Shown: piece by piece, positions 32,155 through 40,468 of the stretch
Numbering within the stretch: the first letter of the stretch is position 1
Layout: each line of letters starts with the position of its first letter
Source: WHSW01 sp963729075
GTDB lineage: Bacteria > Actinomycetota > Thermoleophilia > Solirubrobacterales > 70-9
DNA length: 64,000 nucleotides
Direction: 5' to 3'
Assembly: GCA_963729075.1 (NCBI GenBank)
Contig: CAVSMU010000005.1
Span: forward strand, 34,352-98,351
Notes under the pieces: model-generated
What the model was told of the DNA's origin: nothing
The model's database searches: none
The model's input: the letters and a program-made list of their open reading frames with translations, nothing else
Program-made: the position numbers and the translations under genes

Positions 32155-33837
32155 CTAGAAGAACGCCCCGCCCTTGTACTCGCCGAAAACGTCGCGCATC
32201 GCGTTGCAAACCTCGCCGATCGAGGCGTCGGCGGCGAGCGCGTCGCGGATCGGCAGCAGCAGGTTGCCCTCGCCGCGGGCGACCTCGCGCAGTGCCTCCA
32301 GGCGCGAGTCGACCCCGGCCTGGTCGCGGTTGGCCTTGAACTTCGCCAGCCGCTCCTTCTGGCGCCGCTCCGATTCGGGGTCGACGCGGAGGATGTCGAC
32401 GTCGTCGACGGTGTCGGTGACGTACTTGTTGACCCCGACGACGATGTCCTGCCCGGTCCGGTAGCGCTCGTGGTAGGAAAGCGCCGACTCCTCGATCTCG
32501 CGCTGGATGAACTCCAGCGCCTGGACGGAGCCGCCGAGCTCTGCGACCTTGTCGATCAACTCCCAGCTGCGCTTCTCGATCTCGTCGGTGAGCGACTCGA
32601 CCAAATAGGAGCCGGCGAACGGGTCGACCGTGTCGGCGGCGCCGGATTCGTGCGCGATCACCTGCTGCGTGCGCAGCGCGATCCGCGCCGAGCGCTCGGT
32701 CGGGAGAGCCAGCGCCTCGTCGAACCCGTTGGTGTGCAGGGACTGGGTGCCGCCGCAAACGGCGGCGAACCCCTGCAGCGCGACGCGGATGATGTTCACC
32801 TCCGGCTGCTGGGCCTGGAGGGTCACGCCGCCGGTCTGCGTGTGGAAGCGGATCGTCTGGGAGCGTTCGTTGGTGGAGCCGAAGCGGTCGCGGACGAGCT
32901 CGGCCCACATGCGCCGGACCGCGCGGAACTTGGCGATCTCCTGGAAGACGTTGTTGTGGCAGTTGAAGAAGAACGCCAGCCGCGGGGCGAAGTCGTCGAT
33001 CGCGAGGCCGCGCTCGAGCGCCGCCTCGGTGTAGGCGATCGCGTTCGAGAGCGTGAACGCCACCTCCTGCACGGCCGAGCAGCCCTTCTCGCGGATGTGG
33101 TAGCCGGAGATCGAGATCGTGTTCCACCTCGGCACCCGATCGCGGCAGTACTCGAAGATGTCCGTGGTCAGGCGCATCGTCGCCTCGGGCGGGTAGATGT
33201 AGTTGCCGCGGGCCACGTACTCCTTGAGCACGTCGTTCTGAACGGTGCCGCGAAGCTGGTCGGCGCTCACCCCTTGCTCGTCGCCGACGAGCTCGTAGAG
33301 CAGCAGGAGGATCGCCGCCGGCGCGTTGATCGTCATCGAGGTCGAGACCTCGTCGAGCGGGATCTGGTCGAAGCAGATCCGCATGTCCTCGATCGTGTCG
33401 ATCGGGACGCCCGTGCGCCCGACCTCACCGTCGCAGAGGGGATCGTCGGAGTCGCGGCCGAGCTGGGTCGGCAGGTCGAAGGCCATCGAGAGCCCGGTCG
33501 AGCCATGCTCGATCAGGTACCGGTAACGCTCGTTCGTGTCCTCGGGGCTGGCGAAGCCGGCGTACTGGCGCATCGTCCACAGCCGGTCGCGGTACATCCC
33601 CCGGTGGATTCCGCGGGTGAAGGGATAGGCGCCGGGCTCGCCGAGCCGCTCCTCCAGCCCCGGCGCGACATCGTCCTCCTCGTAGAGCCGCTCGATCTCG
33701 ATTCCCGAATCGGTGAACACGCGGTCGTCGTCGGGGCCGACGACCGGGGCGACGTAGCGGTGCAGGTCTTCGTCGACCGCTGCGGCCTGCTCCGGATCCG
33801 ACGGCTCGGCTTGTTCGGTGGCGGAGCGCTCGCTCAT
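32155..33837 (-). CDS. Methylmalonyl-CoA mutase family, large (substrate-binding) subunit
   Basis: The 560-residue protein contains the TIM-barrel mutase domain: 'YPFTRGIHRGMYRDRLWTMRQYAGF' (about 70-95), 'STGLSMAFDLPTQLGRDSD', 'ISGYHIREKGCSAVQEVAFTLSN', 'QTGGVTLQAQQPEVNIIRVALQGFAAVCGGTQSLHTN'. It stops at GEYKGGAFF and lacks the C-terminal cobalamin domain (DxHxxG), so a separate B12-binding subunit must be encoded elsewhere. It rearranges methylmalonyl-CoA and succinyl-CoA, or a related acyl-CoA such as isobutyryl-CoA. Presence of pccB nearby favours methylmalonyl-CoA. Confidence 0.92.
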   Translation of the reverse strand: MSERSATEQAEPSDPEQAAAVDEDLHRYVAPVVGPDDDRVFTDSGIEIERLYEEDDVAPGLEERLGEPGAYPFTRGIHRGMYRDRLWTMRQYAGFASPEDTNERYRYLIEHGSTGLSMAFDLPTQLGRDSDDPLCDGEVGRTGVPIDTIEDMRICFDQIPLDEVSTSMTINAPAAILLLLYELVGDEQGVSADQLRGTVQNDVLKEYVARGNYIYPPEATMRLTTDIFEYCRDRVPRWNTISISGYHIREKGCSAVQEVAFTLSNAIAYTEAALERGLAIDDFAPRLAFFFNCHNNVFQEIAKFRAVRRMWAELVRDRFGSTNERSQTIRFHTQTGGVTLQAQQPEVNIIRVALQGFAAVCGGTQSLHTNGFDEALALPTERSARIALRTQQVIAHESGAADTVDPFAGSYLVESLTDEIEKRSWELIDKVAELGGSVQALEFIQREIEESALSYHERYRTGQDIVVGVNKYVTDTVDDVDILRVDPESERRQKERLAKFKANRDQAGVDSRLEALREVARGEGNLLLPIRDALAADASIGEVCNAMRDVFGEYKGGAFF

Positions 33838-33847
33838 GGCCGGAAGT

Positions 33848-35098
33848 CTAGGTGGCGCCCGGCCGCCGACGGGTGATTGCGAGCTCCACTGCCTCGGCCA
33901 TGCGCGCGGCGGGGGCGGGATAGGTGAAGGGCGCCACCGCGTCGGCCGCCGGCGCCTCGAGCCCGCCGGCCGCGAGCCGGGCGAGCGCCGCGGCGATGGC
34001 CGCGACGTCGTCGGCGCGCACCGTCTCGCCGCCGATCCGCTCGACGACCCGCCCCGCCTCGGTGTCGCCGGCGAGCGCCAGGATCGGCCGGCCGGCCGCG
34101 AGGTACTCGAAGAGCTTGATGTTGAGCAGCTGCGAGCGGGTCGGTTGCGTGAGCAGCAGCAGCGCGTCGGCCTCGCGCTGCAGCGCCAGCGCGCGCTCGC
34201 GCTCGAGGCTGCCGACGGCGACGATCCGGGCCGGGGAGACGTCGGTGGCGAGCAGCCGGGCCTCCTCGGCGGTCAGCGGGCCGGCGACCACGAGCTCGAG
34301 CCTGGCCGCCGCGCCCGGCTCGTCGTGGGCGAGCCGCGCCAGCGCATCGATGAGCGGGCGCGGGTCGCGCCCGTAGCTGCCGAAGCGCCCGGTGTAGACC
34401 AGGGAGGTCCGGGCCGGGTCGAGCAGGCCGGTCGGCGTGTGGCCGTCCGTGGCCGCCAGCTCGGGGTCCCAGCCGTTGCGGATCAGCAGCGGCTCGGCGA
34501 TCCCCCGCGCGCGCAGGTCCTCGGCGGCAGGCGCCGAGACGCACGCCACCACGTCGGCGGCGGCGAGCCAGCGGCGCTCGAGCCGGCGATCCAGCCGTCG
34601 CTGGGCCGCGGTCGGAAACTCGGGCCGCAAGGGCTCGAAGGTCCACGCGTCGCGGACGTCGGCCACCCAGGGCACGCCGCGGCGGGCGAGCGCCATGCCC
34701 ACGCCGTGCGCGGACTCCGGCGGCGACGTCGTGATCACGCAGTCGAAGTCGCGCTCGCGATGCAGGCGCAGGGCCCGATGGCGCGCGAACGGCGCCCAGG
34801 CCAGCGCCAGCGGCTCGGGGACGATCAGACGGCTCAGCGGGTGGGGCCGGCCGGCGTAGGTGTCGGAGTCGTACAGGGCGTCGATCCGATCCCTGCCGTG
34901 CAGCCGGGCCCGCCAGCGCTGCGCGTCCGCGGTCCGGACCGCCTCCTCGTCGCCGCCGACTCCGTACGCCGAGGTCGTCAAGACAATGACCCGGTGGCCG
35001 AGGCGCCGCAGCCACTTGGCCATCGACGCGGGGCGCAGCGCGCCCGTGTCACGGCACGGCGGGTAGAAGTAGGCGACGAGCAGGATCGCGCGGCTCAC
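33848..35098 (-). CDS. Glycosyltransferase, GT4-like
   Basis: The 416-residue GT-B enzyme starts at GTG 35098 (MSRAILLVAYFYPPCRDTGALRPASMAKWL), overlapping the stop of the previous gene by 4 bases. The N-terminal Rossmann domain has 'DFDCVITTSPPESAHGVGMAL' and 'WVADVRDAW', the C-terminal one 'LVYTGRFGSYGRDPRPLIDAL' and 'INKLFEYLAAGRP'-like 'NIKLFEYLAAGRPILALAG', which binds the sugar nucleotide. Likely role: adding sugars to a lipid-linked or exopolysaccharide chain with the adjacent glycosyltransferase and UDP-xylose-forming enzyme. The sugar is unknown. Confidence 0.86.
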   Translation of the reverse strand: MSRAILLVAYFYPPCRDTGALRPASMAKWLRRLGHRVIVLTTSAYGVGGDEEAVRTADAQRWRARLHGRDRIDALYDSDTYAGRPHPLSRLIVPEPLALAWAPFARHRALRLHRERDFDCVITTSPPESAHGVGMALARRGVPWVADVRDAWTFEPLRPEFPTAAQRRLDRRLERRWLAAADVVACVSAPAAEDLRARGIAEPLLIRNGWDPELAATDGHTPTGLLDPARTSLVYTGRFGSYGRDPRPLIDALARLAHDEPGAAARLELVVAGPLTAEEARLLATDVSPARIVAVGSLERERALALQREADALLLLTQPTRSQLLNIKLFEYLAAGRPILALAGDTEAGRVVERIGGETVRADDVAAIAAALARLAAGGLEAPAADAVAPFTYPAPAARMAEAVELAITRRRPGAT

Positions 35099-36267
35099 CG
35101 GCGCTCCTTGCTCCTCCGCGCCGCGATCGCCCCGTCGTAGGCGGCGTCCATGCGCTCGACGAGCTGCGGCCAGCTCCACTCGGCGACGGCCTTGCGCCGC
35201 CCCGCGGCGCCGAGCGCGCGCCGCCGCTCGGCCCCGGAATCGACGAGCTGCCGAAGCGCCGCCGCGACCGCCTCGGCGTCGCCGGGCGGTACCAGTAGCC
35301 CGTTGTTGTCCTGGTCGATCACCGCACGGACCCCCGGGTAGTCGGTGGCGATCGCCGGCAGCCCGCAGGCCATCGCCTCGATCAGGACGATCCCGAACGA
35401 CTCCGGGGGCTCGGTCGTGAGCAGCAGGAGGTCGGACGCCCGCAGGACGGCGGGCAGGTCGGCGTGCGGAACCGCGCCGAGGAAGTGGACGCGGTCGGCG
35501 ACCCCGGCGCCGGCCGCGCGCGAGCGAAAGCCGTCGAGCAGCTCCCCGTCGCCGGCGACGACCAGATGCACGCGCTCGTCGCCGAGCCGCGCCAGGCCGT
35601 CGATCGCGAGGTCGAGACGCTTGAAGTGGTGGGCACGGTCGAGCGTCGCGACGAACCCGGCGACGACTGCGTCGGCGTCGATGCCGAGGCGTGCGCGCAG
35701 CCCGCCGTCGTCGCCCTCGGGGGTGAACAGCTCGATGTCGACGCCGTTCGGCATCTCAACCAGCTTCCCGGGATCCCGGTGGCCCGCCCGCCGCAGGTAC
35801 GGGACCGAGTCCGCGTGATCGGCCGACAGCACGCAAACGCGGTCGGCGGCGCGGACCAGCAGCGGCGCGACGGTGTGCTCGTAGATGTCGAACAGCGTCC
35901 GCCGTCCGCCCTCGCCGACGAGCCGGTTCTTGTAGTGGACGAGCAGGGCCTGGCGGCGGGGCCGCGCGCGCAGGCGACCGAGCAGGGTGAGCTCGGCGCC
36001 GAAGATGAACGGGTAGTGGATGTGGACCACGTCGAAGCCCTCGATGCCGGCCAGGCGGGGGATGAGCGGCGCGTTGCCGATCGCGAAGGCGGGCTCGATC
36101 CGGTGCACGATCGCCCGGCCGGGGTCGGGCGGACGCCCGGGCGCGGGAGCGGTGAAGACCTCGACCCGATGGCCGCGCGCGGCCTGCTCGCGAGCGAAGC
36201 GGAAGGCGGTGTTGCCGGCGCCGCCCGGATAGGGCGGGAAGGTCGCGGTCAGATGCGCGATCCGCAA
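35095..36267 (-). CDS. Glycosyltransferase, GT4 family
   Basis: The 390-residue enzyme has the canonical GT4 layout: N-terminal 'ATFPPYPGGAGNTAFRFAREQAARGHRVEVF', then 'FDVVHIHYPFIFG', 'VRAADRVCVLSADHADSV', 'EMPNGVDIELFTP', and the EX7E element 'PPESFGIVLIEAMACGLPAIATDYPGVRAVI' in the C-terminal domain. It transfers a nucleotide-activated sugar to a membrane acceptor, probably at the inner face of the membrane. It lies 16 bp after the decarboxylase gene end and is coupled to the next glycosyltransferase. Confidence 0.9.
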   Translation of the reverse strand: MRIAHLTATFPPYPGGAGNTAFRFAREQAARGHRVEVFTAPAPGRPPDPGRAIVHRIEPAFAIGNAPLIPRLAGIEGFDVVHIHYPFIFGAELTLLGRLRARPRRQALLVHYKNRLVGEGGRRTLFDIYEHTVAPLLVRAADRVCVLSADHADSVPYLRRAGHRDPGKLVEMPNGVDIELFTPEGDDGGLRARLGIDADAVVAGFVATLDRAHHFKRLDLAIDGLARLGDERVHLVVAGDGELLDGFRSRAAGAGVADRVHFLGAVPHADLPAVLRASDLLLLTTEPPESFGIVLIEAMACGLPAIATDYPGVRAVIDQDNNGLLVPPGDAEAVAAALRQLVDSGAERRRALGAAGRRKAVAEWSWPQLVERMDAAYDGAIAARRSKERR

Positions 36268-36283
36268 GCCGGAACGCCGGGCG

Positions 36284-37231
36284 CTAGTCGGCTGAGCCGA
36301 CCAGCTGCTCGACGCCGGCCTGCTCGATCGTCATTCGCAGGCCATCGCGAAGGCCGACCTGCGGCTGCCAGTCCAGCAGGTCTCGCGCGCGGGTGATGTC
36401 CGGCTGGCGCACTTGGGGGTCGTCGGTCGGCAGCGCCTCGAACACGATCTCCGAGCGCGACTCCGTCACCTCGATCACCACCTCGGCGAGCTCAACCAGC
36501 GTGAACTCGTCGGGGTTGCCGATGTTGACCGGCTCGTGGACGTCGGACTCGGCAACCGCGACATAGCCGCGGATCTGATCGTCGACGTAGCAGAAGCTCC
36601 GCGTCTGGGTCCCGTCGCCGAACACGGTCAGCGGCTTGTCCTGAAGCGCCTGGCGGAGGAAGGTCGGAATTGCCCGCCCGTCGTGGGGTCTCATCCTGGA
36701 CCCAAAGGTGTTGAAGGTCCGCACGATCCCGGTGTCGACGCCCTGCTGGCGGTGATACGCCATCGTCAGCGCCTCGGCGTAGCGCTTCGCCTCGTCGTAG
36801 ACGCCGCGCGGGCCGATCGGGTTGACATGCCCCCAGTAGCTCTCGGGCTGGGGGTGCACCTGCGGGTCGCCGTAGACCTCGGAGGTAGAGGCCAGCACGA
36901 ACCGCGCGCGCTTGAGCTTCGCCAGCCCGAGCATGTGGTGCGTGCCGTACGAGCCGACCTTGAGCGTGTGAAGCGGCAGCCGCAGGTAGTCGATCGGGCT
37001 CGCCGGCGACGCGAGGTGGAAGACGAACTCGACCTCCTCGTCGACGAAGAGGGGCTCGGTGAGGTCGTGCTGGAGAAAGGTGAAGCGGTCGTCGCGGATG
37101 TGCTCGATGTTCTGAAGCGAGCCGGTGTCGAGGTTGTCGACGCAGATCACCCGATGACCCTTCTCGAGCAGGTGATCGCACATGTGGGATCCGAGGAATC
37201 CGGCTCCCCCGGTGACGATGCAGGTCCCCAT
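36284..37231 (-). CDS. UDP-glucuronate decarboxylase-like SDR (UDP-xylose synthase)
   Basis: The 315-residue extended short-chain dehydrogenase starts MGTCIVTGGAGFLGSH and carries the NAD motif GGAGFLG, the catalytic 'YDEAKRYAE' (YxxxK), and the strand 'HLASPASPIDYLRLPLHTLKVGSYGTHHMLGLAK' that marks UDP-glucuronate decarboxylases. It converts UDP-glucuronate to UDP-xylose, feeding the two downstream glycosyltransferases. The start is the ATG at 37231; earlier frame codons look non-coding. A dTDP-glucose dehydratase-like activity is less likely since 'SPIDY' and 'SYGT' fit the decarboxylase. Confidence 0.88.
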   Translation of the reverse strand: MGTCIVTGGAGFLGSHMCDHLLEKGHRVICVDNLDTGSLQNIEHIRDDRFTFLQHDLTEPLFVDEEVEFVFHLASPASPIDYLRLPLHTLKVGSYGTHHMLGLAKLKRARFVLASTSEVYGDPQVHPQPESYWGHVNPIGPRGVYDEAKRYAEALTMAYHRQQGVDTGIVRTFNTFGSRMRPHDGRAIPTFLRQALQDKPLTVFGDGTQTRSFCYVDDQIRGYVAVAESDVHEPVNIGNPDEFTLVELAEVVIEVTESRSEIVFEALPTDDPQVRQPDITRARDLLDWQPQVGLRDGLRMTIEQAGVEQLVGSAD

Positions 37232-37290
37232 CGCCGGGCGAGGATACCGGCGAACGGGGCAGCCGGGCCACGAGCGGGATTGAAGCTGGC

Positions 37291-37833
37291 GTGGACCGTG
37301 CAAGCACCGAGCCCGACCGCCCGCGCGCGGCGCTGGCGCTGCTCGCCGCCCATGAGCGCCGCCTGCGGCGGATCGCGGTGCGCCTCTCGATCTGCCCCGA
37401 CGACGCCGAGGACGCGGTGCAGCGGGCGCTGGAGATCCTGCTCACCAAGGCGCCGCCGCTCGACCCCGACCGGCTGATCGCCTGGATGACCGTGGTCACG
37501 AAGCGCGAGGCGATGGCGGTGCGGCGCTCGCGGGAACGGCTGCTCGCGCCACCGCCCCCCGATCTCGGCGACGGGCCGCTCCCGGACCCGCTCGAGACCG
37601 CGCCCTGCGAGCTGCCGGGTCCCGCCGAGCGCGCCGAGCGCGCCGAGCTGACCGCCGAGGCGTGGGCGGCACTCGCGACGCTGAAGCCGAACGAGCGGCT
37701 CGCGGTCGTGCTTCAGGCGCAGGGCTATTCCTACGCCGAGATCTGTGCGCTGTGCCGCTGGACCTATACGAAGGTCAACCGGTGCCTGGCCGAGGGACGG
37801 GCGCGGCTGCGCGCGGGCGGCGCGATCTCGTGA
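37291..37833 (+). CDS. ECF-type RNA polymerase sigma factor
   Basis: The 180-residue protein starts at GTG 37291. Region 2 is 'ERRLRRIAVRLSICPDDAEDAVQRALEILLTKAP' with the melting segment 'LIAWMTVVTKREAMAVRRSRERL' (about 62-85); region 4 is 'EAWAALATLKPNERLAVVLQAQGYSYAEICALCRWTYTKVNRCLAEGRARLRA', a helix-turn-helix that reads the -35 box. The linker is Pro-rich. Two Cys in the region 4 helix (ICALCRW) are unusual and might sense thiols or metal. No anti-sigma gene is adjacent. It is divergent from the decarboxylase gene with 59 bp between. Confidence 0.84.
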   Translation: MDRASTEPDRPRAALALLAAHERRLRRIAVRLSICPDDAEDAVQRALEILLTKAPPLDPDRLIAWMTVVTKREAMAVRRSRERLLAPPPPDLGDGPLPDPLETAPCELPGPAERAERAELTAEAWAALATLKPNERLAVVLQAQGYSYAEICALCRWTYTKVNRCLAEGRARLRAGGAIS

Positions 37834-37922
37834 GGGCTGGTCGACTTCTGGGCGCCAGAGCGCCGAAAACCCGGCCCGGCGGCCGCGCCGCCGCCAGCGC
37901 GTAGTCCCCCTACCCTCACGGC

Positions 37923-38243
37923 ATGGACGCTTTTGCCAGGCTTGCCGACTCGCGGATCCGCGCCGCGCAGGAGCGCGGTGAGTTCGACGGGCTCGCCGGC
38001 CACGGCAAGCCGCTGGCGCCGGACCAGCTCGCGCGGGTGCCCGCCGAGCTGCGGATGGGATTCAGGATCCTTCGCAACGCCGACTGCGTGCCCCCGGAGG
38101 TGGAGGCGCGCAAGGAGGCCGCGCGGCTCGGCGCGTTGATCGCGACCGCGGGCAGCGCCGACGAGCGCGCTCGCCTGTGCCGCCTGCGCGCCGACGCGGA
38201 GCTTCACTACCGGATGCTCGCCGAGCGCCGCCGGCTGGGCTGA
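37923..38243 (+). CDS. DUF1992 (DnaJ-like C28-type) protein
   Basis: The 106-residue protein matches DUF1992 in its phrases 'ADSRIRAAQERGEFDGLAGHGKPL' and 'VPAELRMGFRILRNADCVPPEVE'. The domain is found in DNAJC28 and in short bacterial proteins such as this, with no known activity. It is soluble and basic. It follows the sigma factor gene with 89 bp between, and converges with the LDH-like gene past a CCCCGGCCGGGG palindrome. Confidence 0.85.
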   Translation: MDAFARLADSRIRAAQERGEFDGLAGHGKPLAPDQLARVPAELRMGFRILRNADCVPPEVEARKEAARLGALIATAGSADERARLCRLRADAELHYRMLAERRRLG

Positions 38244-38256
38244 GCGGAGCGTCGGT

Positions 38257-38268
38257 CCCCGGCCGGGG
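38257..38268. terminator. GC palindrome between convergent genes
   Basis: CCCCGGCCGGGG lies 14 bases after the DUF1992 stop and 15 before the LDH-like gene end. As a fold-back stem it would have almost no loop, so termination is plausible only if the outer pairs form. Confidence 0.25.
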
Positions 38269-38282
38269 CGCGGCCGGTCGGG

Positions 38283-39200
38283 TCAGATCGGGAGCCGCCG
38301 GTTCCCCTCGCGCAGGACGTCCAGGCTCTTCTCCCAGGCGCTTCGCTCGGCCTCGCTCAGCTCCGGCATCAGCGGCGCGCGCGCCCCGCCGGCGCCGATC
38401 GGGGCGGGGAGGCTCGCGCACAGGCGGTCCTCGACCCGGACGCTCACCGGCTCGAGCCTGCCCGCGTCGCGTACCACGTGCTGGACCAGCCGCGCCGTCC
38501 CCAGGCCGATTGCGTGCGTCGTCGACCCCTTCAGGGCCCGCAGCTGGTAGGCGGCGCGCCGCACCTCACCCTCGATTTCGGCCAGCCGCTCGGGCGTCAG
38601 CTGTCGTCCGGACCGCCGGCCGAACTCGTCCAGCGAGAACGGCCCGACTCGGACGCTCTCGAACGGGTAGACCGCCGAATCGCCGTGCTCTCCGATGACC
38701 CAGGCGTGGACGTTGCCGGGGTGCACCCCGAGCTCGTCGGCCAGCAGCTCGCGAAGCCGCCACGCGTCCAGTGAGGTGCCCGTTCCGAACACCTCCACCG
38801 GGCGAGACTCCCACCGCCGGGTCAGGTACTCGGTGAGCACGTCGAGCGGGCTGGTGACCACGATCACCACCGGCGGCAGCGCCTGCTCGAGCGCGTCGGC
38901 GACTTCGATCGTCACCTCCAGGTTGTGATCGAGCGTGTCCAGGCGTGTCTGGCCGGGCTGTGTGTGCACGCCCGCGGCCAGCACGGCGATGTCGGCCGGC
39001 TGGATCGAGTCCATCGAGCCGCCCTCGATCGTGCACTCGGGCAGAAGCGGCGCCGCGTGGTGGAAATCGAGCGCCTCGCCGCGCGCCTTGTCGCCGTCGC
39101 GGTCATAGAGCGCGAGCCGCGAGATGAGGCCGTGCTGCAGCATGGGGCCCGCACACGCGACACCCACGGCGCCGGCGCCCAGGATGGCGACGGAGGTCAC
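38283..39200 (-). CDS. Lactate/malate dehydrogenase family protein
   Basis: The 305-residue NAD-dependent 2-hydroxyacid dehydrogenase has the Rossmann motif 'VAILGAGAVGVACAGPML', 'AGVHTQPGQTRLDTLDHN' and the catalytic 'VIGEHGDSAVYPFESVRV'. The residue equivalent to Q102 of L-lactate dehydrogenase appears to be Gln (TQPGQTRLD), whereas malate dehydrogenases have Arg there, so lactate/pyruvate is more likely. 'STTHAIGLG' is the usual substrate-loop anchor. It is the only gene for this step in the window and shares no operon. Confidence 0.82.
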   Translation of the reverse strand: MTSVAILGAGAVGVACAGPMLQHGLISRLALYDRDGDKARGEALDFHHAAPLLPECTIEGGSMDSIQPADIAVLAAGVHTQPGQTRLDTLDHNLEVTIEVADALEQALPPVVIVVTSPLDVLTEYLTRRWESRPVEVFGTGTSLDAWRLRELLADELGVHPGNVHAWVIGEHGDSAVYPFESVRVGPFSLDEFGRRSGRQLTPERLAEIEGEVRRAAYQLRALKGSTTHAIGLGTARLVQHVVRDAGRLEPVSVRVEDRLCASLPAPIGAGGARAPLMPELSEAERSAWEKSLDVLREGNRRLPI

Positions 39201-39260
39201 ACGCCGACCCTACCTAGGGCCGGAGCAGAGCGGCGCGGCGGGTCCGGGCCCGCGCGCGGC

Positions 39261-40427
39261 TCAGCCGCCGCGGCGCGGGGCCGGCAGCGGCACCCGGGCC
39301 GGGATCGGCGGTGCAAGCGGGTCGGTGAGAGCAGTGACGCCGGGCGCGTACTCGTCCCACCGCGGCTTGCTCAGGTGGCGGCGAAGGATCCGTTGGGCGC
39401 CCGGATAGTGCTGGACGTTGTACTCGTTGTCGGGATCGACGCCGCGGTAGTAGATCACCATCTTCACGCGGTCGTGATTCTCGGCCCAGCGCAGGAGCTC
39501 GTTCGTGAAGGAACCGCTGTAGTCGTTGTCCCACGGGCTGTACTCGCCGATTACGAACGGCCAGCGGTCGTAGCGGCGAAAAAAGGCCTTGCCGCGATCG
39601 AACGCACTGGCGAACTTCGAGTAGATGTCGATCCCGACCCAGTCGACGTACTTGCCGCCGGGCCAGTAGTCGTCGGGCTGGTTGCCGGGAATGTTCGGCG
39701 AGCCGAAGCTCTGCGGCACCCACATCATCGCCACCCGCGGCTGCGGCAGCTGTTCGGGCACCGGGAGCGGGATGCCCTCCGGGCCGCCCGCGTAGATCGG
39801 ATCGTCATCAGAGCGCGCGCGCAGGATCCGCGGCAGGCCCATGCGGAGCAGGCGCCGGTTGATCTGCGCGCGCGGCCCCCCGCGGATGATCAGCGCGAAG
39901 CGCCGCCAGGCGCGCTTGTACCAGCGTGTCGAGTGCCCGTTGCGACGCGCAGTGCCGTCTTGGTTGAACGCCGAGTACGGGTTCCAGTGGCCGTTCATCT
40001 CCGCCATGAGCCGGATGTACACGGTCTGTCCGGTCTCCGCAATCGTGCTGGCCAGGCGCAGGATGTACCGGTCGTCCCGCCCTTCGGCGATCTGCTGCGG
40101 AGTGATCATCTCGACCCCGGCGCCGGTGCCGGTCGACAGGCTGAGCACCCCGCGGGTGTCGGTCACGCCCCAGCGATACAGCGCGCCCGTGGTGAGCGGC
40201 ACGCGCCAGTGATAGAAGGCCTGCAGCACCGCCGGATGCGCCCCAACCTGGTCGGCGAATGCGAACAGGTCGTCGGGGTCGCCGGTGTCGGACACACCGT
40301 GGTAGGCCAGCCCGTCCCTGGGCGCATAGGACTTGCCCGTCGCCGAGGCCGCGCCGGCGAGCGCGATCACGCTTGCGAGCAGGAGGATTCCCGCCTTCGC
40401 TCGTCCCGTCATCTGACGGTTGAACAC
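39261..40427 (-). CDS. Secreted GH26-like glycoside hydrolase
   Basis: The 388-residue protein has a signal peptide (about 1-30, cleaving after ASA). The segment 'VYIRLMAEMNGHWNPYS' (about 137-152) carries the acid/base Glu in the 'RxMxEMNGxWxPW/Y' form of family GH26 mannanases. The strand 'YVDWVGIDIYSKF' and 'WPFVIGEYSPWDNDYSGSF' supply the typical later barrel strands and the probable nucleophile Glu. The barrel is mostly intact. It could cut mannan or a related polysaccharide outside the cell. Exact substrate unknown. Confidence 0.75.
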   Translation of the reverse strand: MFNRQMTGRAKAGILLLASVIALAGAASATGKSYAPRDGLAYHGVSDTGDPDDLFAFADQVGAHPAVLQAFYHWRVPLTTGALYRWGVTDTRGVLSLSTGTGAGVEMITPQQIAEGRDDRYILRLASTIAETGQTVYIRLMAEMNGHWNPYSAFNQDGTARRNGHSTRWYKRAWRRFALIIRGGPRAQINRRLLRMGLPRILRARSDDDPIYAGGPEGIPLPVPEQLPQPRVAMMWVPQSFGSPNIPGNQPDDYWPGGKYVDWVGIDIYSKFASAFDRGKAFFRRYDRWPFVIGEYSPWDNDYSGSFTNELLRWAENHDRVKMVIYYRGVDPDNEYNVQHYPGAQRILRRHLSKPRWDEYAPGVTALTDPLAPPIPARVPLPAPRRGG

Positions 40428-40468
40428 CGTAGCGGCGCCGATGACGCGGCATGCGAGGGACGTTGCGC

